Part shown: positions 60,280-64,000 of the stretch, piece by piece
Layout: every line of letters begins with the position of its first letter
Numbering within the stretch: position 1 is the stretch's first letter
NCBI GenBank assembly: GCA_008973525.1
Contig: WACJ01000106.1
Coordinates: 744,001-808,000, forward strand
Direction of reading: 5' to 3'
DNA: 64,000 nt
From: Stenopsyche tienmushanensis
Taxonomy: Eukaryota; Arthropoda; Insecta; Trichoptera; Stenopsychidae
Position numbers and translations under genes: made by a program
The notes under the pieces: generated by a model
Told to the model about the DNA's origin: nothing
Databases searched by the model: none
The model's input: only the letters and a program-made list of their open reading frames with translations

Positions 60280-60880
60280 GTCCGAAAGTAGCTTCGTCGG
60301 TTTGCTCATCAAACACTATTGGGGTAGCCCAGCTAACATGAGTTGGGTGCGCAGGTCACCCAGTGCTGCGCACCCATAAAGAGCGCGTGGAACAGCTGAT
60401 TACAGTGATTGATGGAGACTGTGACAAAGACTCACCACTATCCTCAAGAGCCTGGGTAAATAGGGGAGAACGGTTTTAGGCTGTTCCGTGTATAGGTACT
60501 AAGAATGACCGAATCGATACGAGTATCATGGGGAAGGGGTAGCCCCTGCAGTCCGTCATCTACTGCAGACCCCTTCAAACTGAAATTGGAGTCGTAGCGA
60601 ACCCCTTGCACTTAGTCTATCCTCCTACATCGCAGATTTCGGTTGCACATGGTCTAAAGCTGGTAATTTCCGCGGAAACCTCGCCTCCTCTGGAGGGCGT
60701 GGAGCAAAAGGGGTGGGTGCCTGGACGCTCAACGCGTAGCGTTTCTCGTGGGGTTAAAGGATCAGTGGAAGATACTCTTTGTGTGGCTGGGATAACCCAG
60801 AACAGACCCTACAGCAGCGCAGGAAATGAGTTCAAATTATAATGAACCCTCAATTCAGTCAGTCGCTGTCTGATGTCTGT
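60280..60880 (+). repeat. Dispersed repeat family C, longest copy
   Basis: Joins the two halves seen separately elsewhere. 60280-60600 is the reverse of 36205-36530, and 60510-60880 is collinear with 42456-42799. It contains the palindromic 'ggggtagcccctgcag' and 'gcgtagcgtttctcgtgg'. No coding domain recognised; possibly the non-coding part of a LINE or a SINE. Confidence 0.7.
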
Positions 60881-60889
60881 GGTCTTGTC

Positions 60890-62960
60890 CCTGTGAATGT
60901 CCACATCCTCCATATCGAATCGCTTAATCGAAACTTTTGGTAGAAATGGGAATTAGCTGTTATTAAAAAATGCTATTATGTTTTTGTGTAAACAATAGAA
61001 GAAAAAATATAAGAAGAAGGTGCCTGATAACATTTGTTTGTGCATCAAAATAGAACTATTTCTTATTGTTTACAATCCCAGATCAGTTCAGATAGTTCAG
61101 AAATGTTTGTACTGTAACTTTTTTTTTTAATTCAATCAACATCTTGCTGACAGTAAAAGCGACAAAGACAGCAACAAAAAATATTGTTGAAAGTCATTCA
61201 AGATGATTGATGCTGTTATAAATACTGCTGGTCATCACTTTCGTATCCCAACAATCCATCCAAACAGTCACAAAGAGGAAGTAAATTTTCAGCCAATTGC
61301 ATTCTGCGGACAAAACAATAACAACAACAACAATGGGGTACGAATTGTAATAAAAGCTAATTTATCTTGCGGAATTGACTGTATAATAGAGGCATTTCGG
61401 TGGGCACAGCTGACTGTAACGATCCACCATTTTCGCAGCAAGGACATCCCAAACAATGCGACGACTTCGGCGTGGGATTATACGTCAGCCAGCGGAGACA
61501 AAGTTGGGGACGCGAGCCTCAGCTGGTCCTTGCGCATTGAGTCCACCTGTCTGCGATTAGGGGTCGAAATCGAGTAAAACCCCCGTCACGCTAATGGCTC
61601 AAATTTCGCAACGGCCTAGCCTCGTCATGCGAACGCTCAGGAAATCAAACTACCCTTTTGTTTTTGAAATACGACCCCTATTTTATTTTCTTAGTACCTT
61701 CATAAAGCCTCCGGCGTGCGTGAGCCCTCGACACGCGAAAACAGAACATGCTCGCTGAATGAAGAAAAGAGATTGTTGAAACGAAATAAGTTAACAGAAT
61801 CGAGCATTCTGGCTAATGCGTGATTGCGGCGGAAATGGGCCACGGAAATAACAAAATTCGAATGAATTTTGCGTCATGTTTACCGTGAACTAATTATTAA
61901 GGAATCAGCACTCGATGAGTGATTGAAAAACACCGCGAAACAATCGAAAAACCGGTGACGACATATGCGTCAAAATATTTATATAGACAAATGTGTCAAT
62001 CGATCCAGCTGCTAATGACCTCCTAGTGCGATCTCCGCCGCCGAATAAAGTGACAGTTGGGGACTGTCGCAGCGGCGAAGACAACGAGGGATTCGACAAG
62101 TCGACCAAGGTCTCCGAATGCGGTCATGCTGGAGTAGTTGATGTGTGATAAAGTCATGTCGCCCGCGATTATTATGGTGCCAATATTTAGTTGGATTTCG
62201 ACAATATGCGTCTGTAGAATAGAAAAACAGATAAATATACACAAAAACATTTTTTTTGCTTGGATAATAGACACACTATTTTATAATATACTACACAAAC
62301 ACGAGAAAAAAGAGTTTTTTCCCTTTTTTTATCCCTATTTAACATGTATCATGTCCGATTTATTATCTTTAACGTAATATTAAACATAGATCATTTTTAA
62401 AGCAATAAAACACTATGTTTGAGCTATAAATTCAAAGGTAAAAGATTTCGTTGAATATAAGATTTCGGTCGGTTATAAAATATTGAGCTCGGAATCATAC
62501 GTAAGTAATGTTGAAATTTTCGACACGATCTCTTTAGTGGATTGCTTTTCATTTTTATGATTTTCCATTATCCATATTGGTTTCAAAATACATAGCTATG
62601 TATTAATCTATTGAAAATACTCAATGATGAGTATTATTTCAGCCTATCCAAGCGCCTGATGGAAATAAATAATTAAAAAAATACACAGATGTTCAATTTA
62701 TTCAAGAGGAATAAATCACAACTACAAAAACAGCAAACAACTTCAAGGGGTATTAAATGTAAATACTTTCGGAATTAATGGAAAATTGTATCATAACATT
62801 TGCGGCGAGTTTGTAAAACATAAAGGAGGTTGATTAATGGTCCTGCGCTTTCTTCCCGTGGAAATGTCAGGCCTTATCAAGGACCCCCTTTTCAAATGAA
62901 ATAAAGGACCAAAGAAACTAGAACTTCGTATATTAAAAGCACCGAATTAACAGCGTTAAA
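60890..62960. other. Stretch with no recognised gene
   Basis: A 124-codon + frame (61203-61577) has a polyAsn run and no confirmed domain. 62020-62110 ('gatctccgccgccgaataaa', 'actgtcgcagcggcgaagac') partly resembles 32620-32670. Nothing else is recognised. Confidence 0.35.
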
Positions 62961-62974
62961 TGATCATTTGAGCA

Positions 62975-63205
62975 TCCGTAAAAGTGCAAACAATAAGTTG
63001 GCATAGTTTTATCGCAATCGGATGATCGGTATGGGAGCGCATTAAATACGAACAAACAAACATTGATTTTTATATATTCGACTATACCTATGTTACTCGC
63101 GGAATCTTTAACAATAAGTGCACGAAGTTTTATCGCAGTCTGATGAACGATATGGCAGCGCATTTCACATGAACAAAACCCAATTCATTTTTATATATTA
63201 AATCA
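62975..63205 (-). repeat. Helitron-like family E dimer, reverse copy
   Basis: The reverse complement shows unit 1 ('tgaattgggttttgttcatg') and unit 2 ('aaaaatcaatgtttgtttgt') in the usual order, without the 3' CTAG end. Confidence 0.65.
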
Positions 63206-63264
63206 TCTCTGAAATGGAACATATTCTATATTTAAAAAAAAACACATTTATAATAAGACAACTT

Positions 63265-63370
63265 TTTTCTCAGGACCGCGCAGCGTGAGTCATTCTTGTG
63301 TATCAATAAATGAACCTTAACACTGTTAATAGCACACAATATTCATTGATTTCTTCGCATAAACATCACA
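63265..63370 (+). repeat. Dispersed repeat family F, partial copy
   Basis: 'ctcaggaccgcgcagcgtga', 'tgtatcaataaatgaacctt' and 'ttcttcgcataaacat', as in 58205-58325. Confidence 0.6.
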
Positions 63371-63415
63371 GTCGGGCAGGATCTTTTGTGTTATTTAAAA
63401 AAGTCTATTCAAATA

Positions 63416-63800
63416 CACTCAACCTTTTTTTGTGCGATTTTTAAGTTGTGCGGTTTTTTCAAGCATTTTTTGTTAAGAAATAAATCATCAACACTCATCA
63501 AAGGAATTACTAAAATTCCAACTACTTACGGAGTTATATGTTTTTTAGTGACGCGGCTACTTGGCCGGTCCTACAATAATGAAATCTTTTAACGCGTTTT
63601 TCTCAAAACTTCTCATATTCATATCTCAAATTTTAATTAATGAATTTACTTTTTTTATGCGATTTTGGATACATTTTATATAGCTGTTTCAAAGTTATGC
63701 GGTTTTTAAAATCCATGGAACGCATCTTCTCTTTTTTATGTAAGTCATGGTTTTTTTGTGCGATTTTCTGCGGAACCGCACAAAAAAAAATGTTTGAATG
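63416..63800 (+). mobile_element. 385-bp MITE with TA duplications (TGTGCG type), copy 2
   Basis: TA at 63414-63415 and 63801-63802 flank the ends CACTCAACCTTTTTTTGTGCG and its inverted counterpart ending 'atgtttgaatg'. The ends and the 'tgcgattttggatacatttt' and 'caaagttatgcgg' interior match 5789-6144. The middle (63500-63600) matches 44440-44565 in reverse. Confidence 0.75.
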
Positions 63801-64000
63801 TATACGCATTTTAGCTCAACCCTTTGGCTGCTACGGTGTATTTTGATAAAAGGATATTTGTTGCAGTCCTCATTAGTTTCACAGTCGACGATATATCGTA
63901 TCATAGCACTCTAAGCGTTAACCATGTGTGTAATTTATATCATAATAATAATGTGCATATTAAAAACTGCAATATGACCACATGACTTCCGAATGCGGAA

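Noticed and set aside
61203..61577. 124-codon + frame, with possible resemblance to a Jockey ORF1 zinc-knuckle region
   Set aside because: The cysteine-histidine pattern is not intact in any one frame and the polyAsn run is a simple (AAC)n repeat. Too weak to call.

Overview
The window looks like a nuclear genome segment from an arthropod, most probably an insect. It is AT-rich, its genes are split by GT-AG introns (many only 60-120 bp long), and it carries R1-clade and Jockey-clade LINE fragments, mariner and hAT remnants, TTAA-flanked MITEs and Helitron-like repeats. I cannot name the species. There is no rRNA gene, no intact tRNA, no operon structure and no CRISPR array. Coding density is very low, and most short open frames are chance or old transposon debris.

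Two conserved host genes are well supported. On the + strand at 12266-15380, twelve exons encode a PGGHG (ATHL1) type glycoside hydrolase, the lysosome/ER-type enzyme that removes glucose from glucosyl-galactosyl-hydroxylysine of collagens. Splice phases and homology together show two single-base indels in it. On the - strand at 27253-34338, nine exons encode a PP2A regulatory subunit of the B'' family (PPP2R3) with two EF-hands. Its first visible exon is separated from the rest by a 5.1 kb intron full of repeats. A third, unrecognised - strand gene ends with a large exon at 22380-23142; exons at 25021-25073 and 25285-25446 can be joined to it in phase, but only tentatively.

Layout. 1-12 kb: dense accessory DNA with a 1.3 kb fold-back element, MITEs, hAT debris, a Jockey 3' end with a 21-bp minisatellite, and an R1/LOA-like reverse transcriptase fragment. 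12.3-15.4 kb: PGGHG. 15.5-22.3 kb: AT-rich DNA poor in recognisable transposons, possibly including the long 3' UTR of the 22.4 kb gene. 22.4-25.4 kb: unrecognised gene. 25.8-27 kb: R1 3' end. 27.2-34.3 kb: PPP2R3. 34.4-64 kb: no convincing host gene. This last part holds interspersed repeats, a mariner interrupted by another repeat, a perfect 22-bp hairpin, a 5'-truncated Jockey with a 306-codon open reverse transcriptase segment, a second R1 3' end, and long stretches in which I recognise nothing.

At least seven dispersed families recur. I label them A (about 11 copies, with a GGTCCG/CGGACC hairpin), B, C, D (TTAA MITE-like), E (Helitron-like, usually a two-unit dimer), F (possible solo LTR) and G. 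Boundaries of the repeats were read by eye and are approximate unless a target-site duplication is named.
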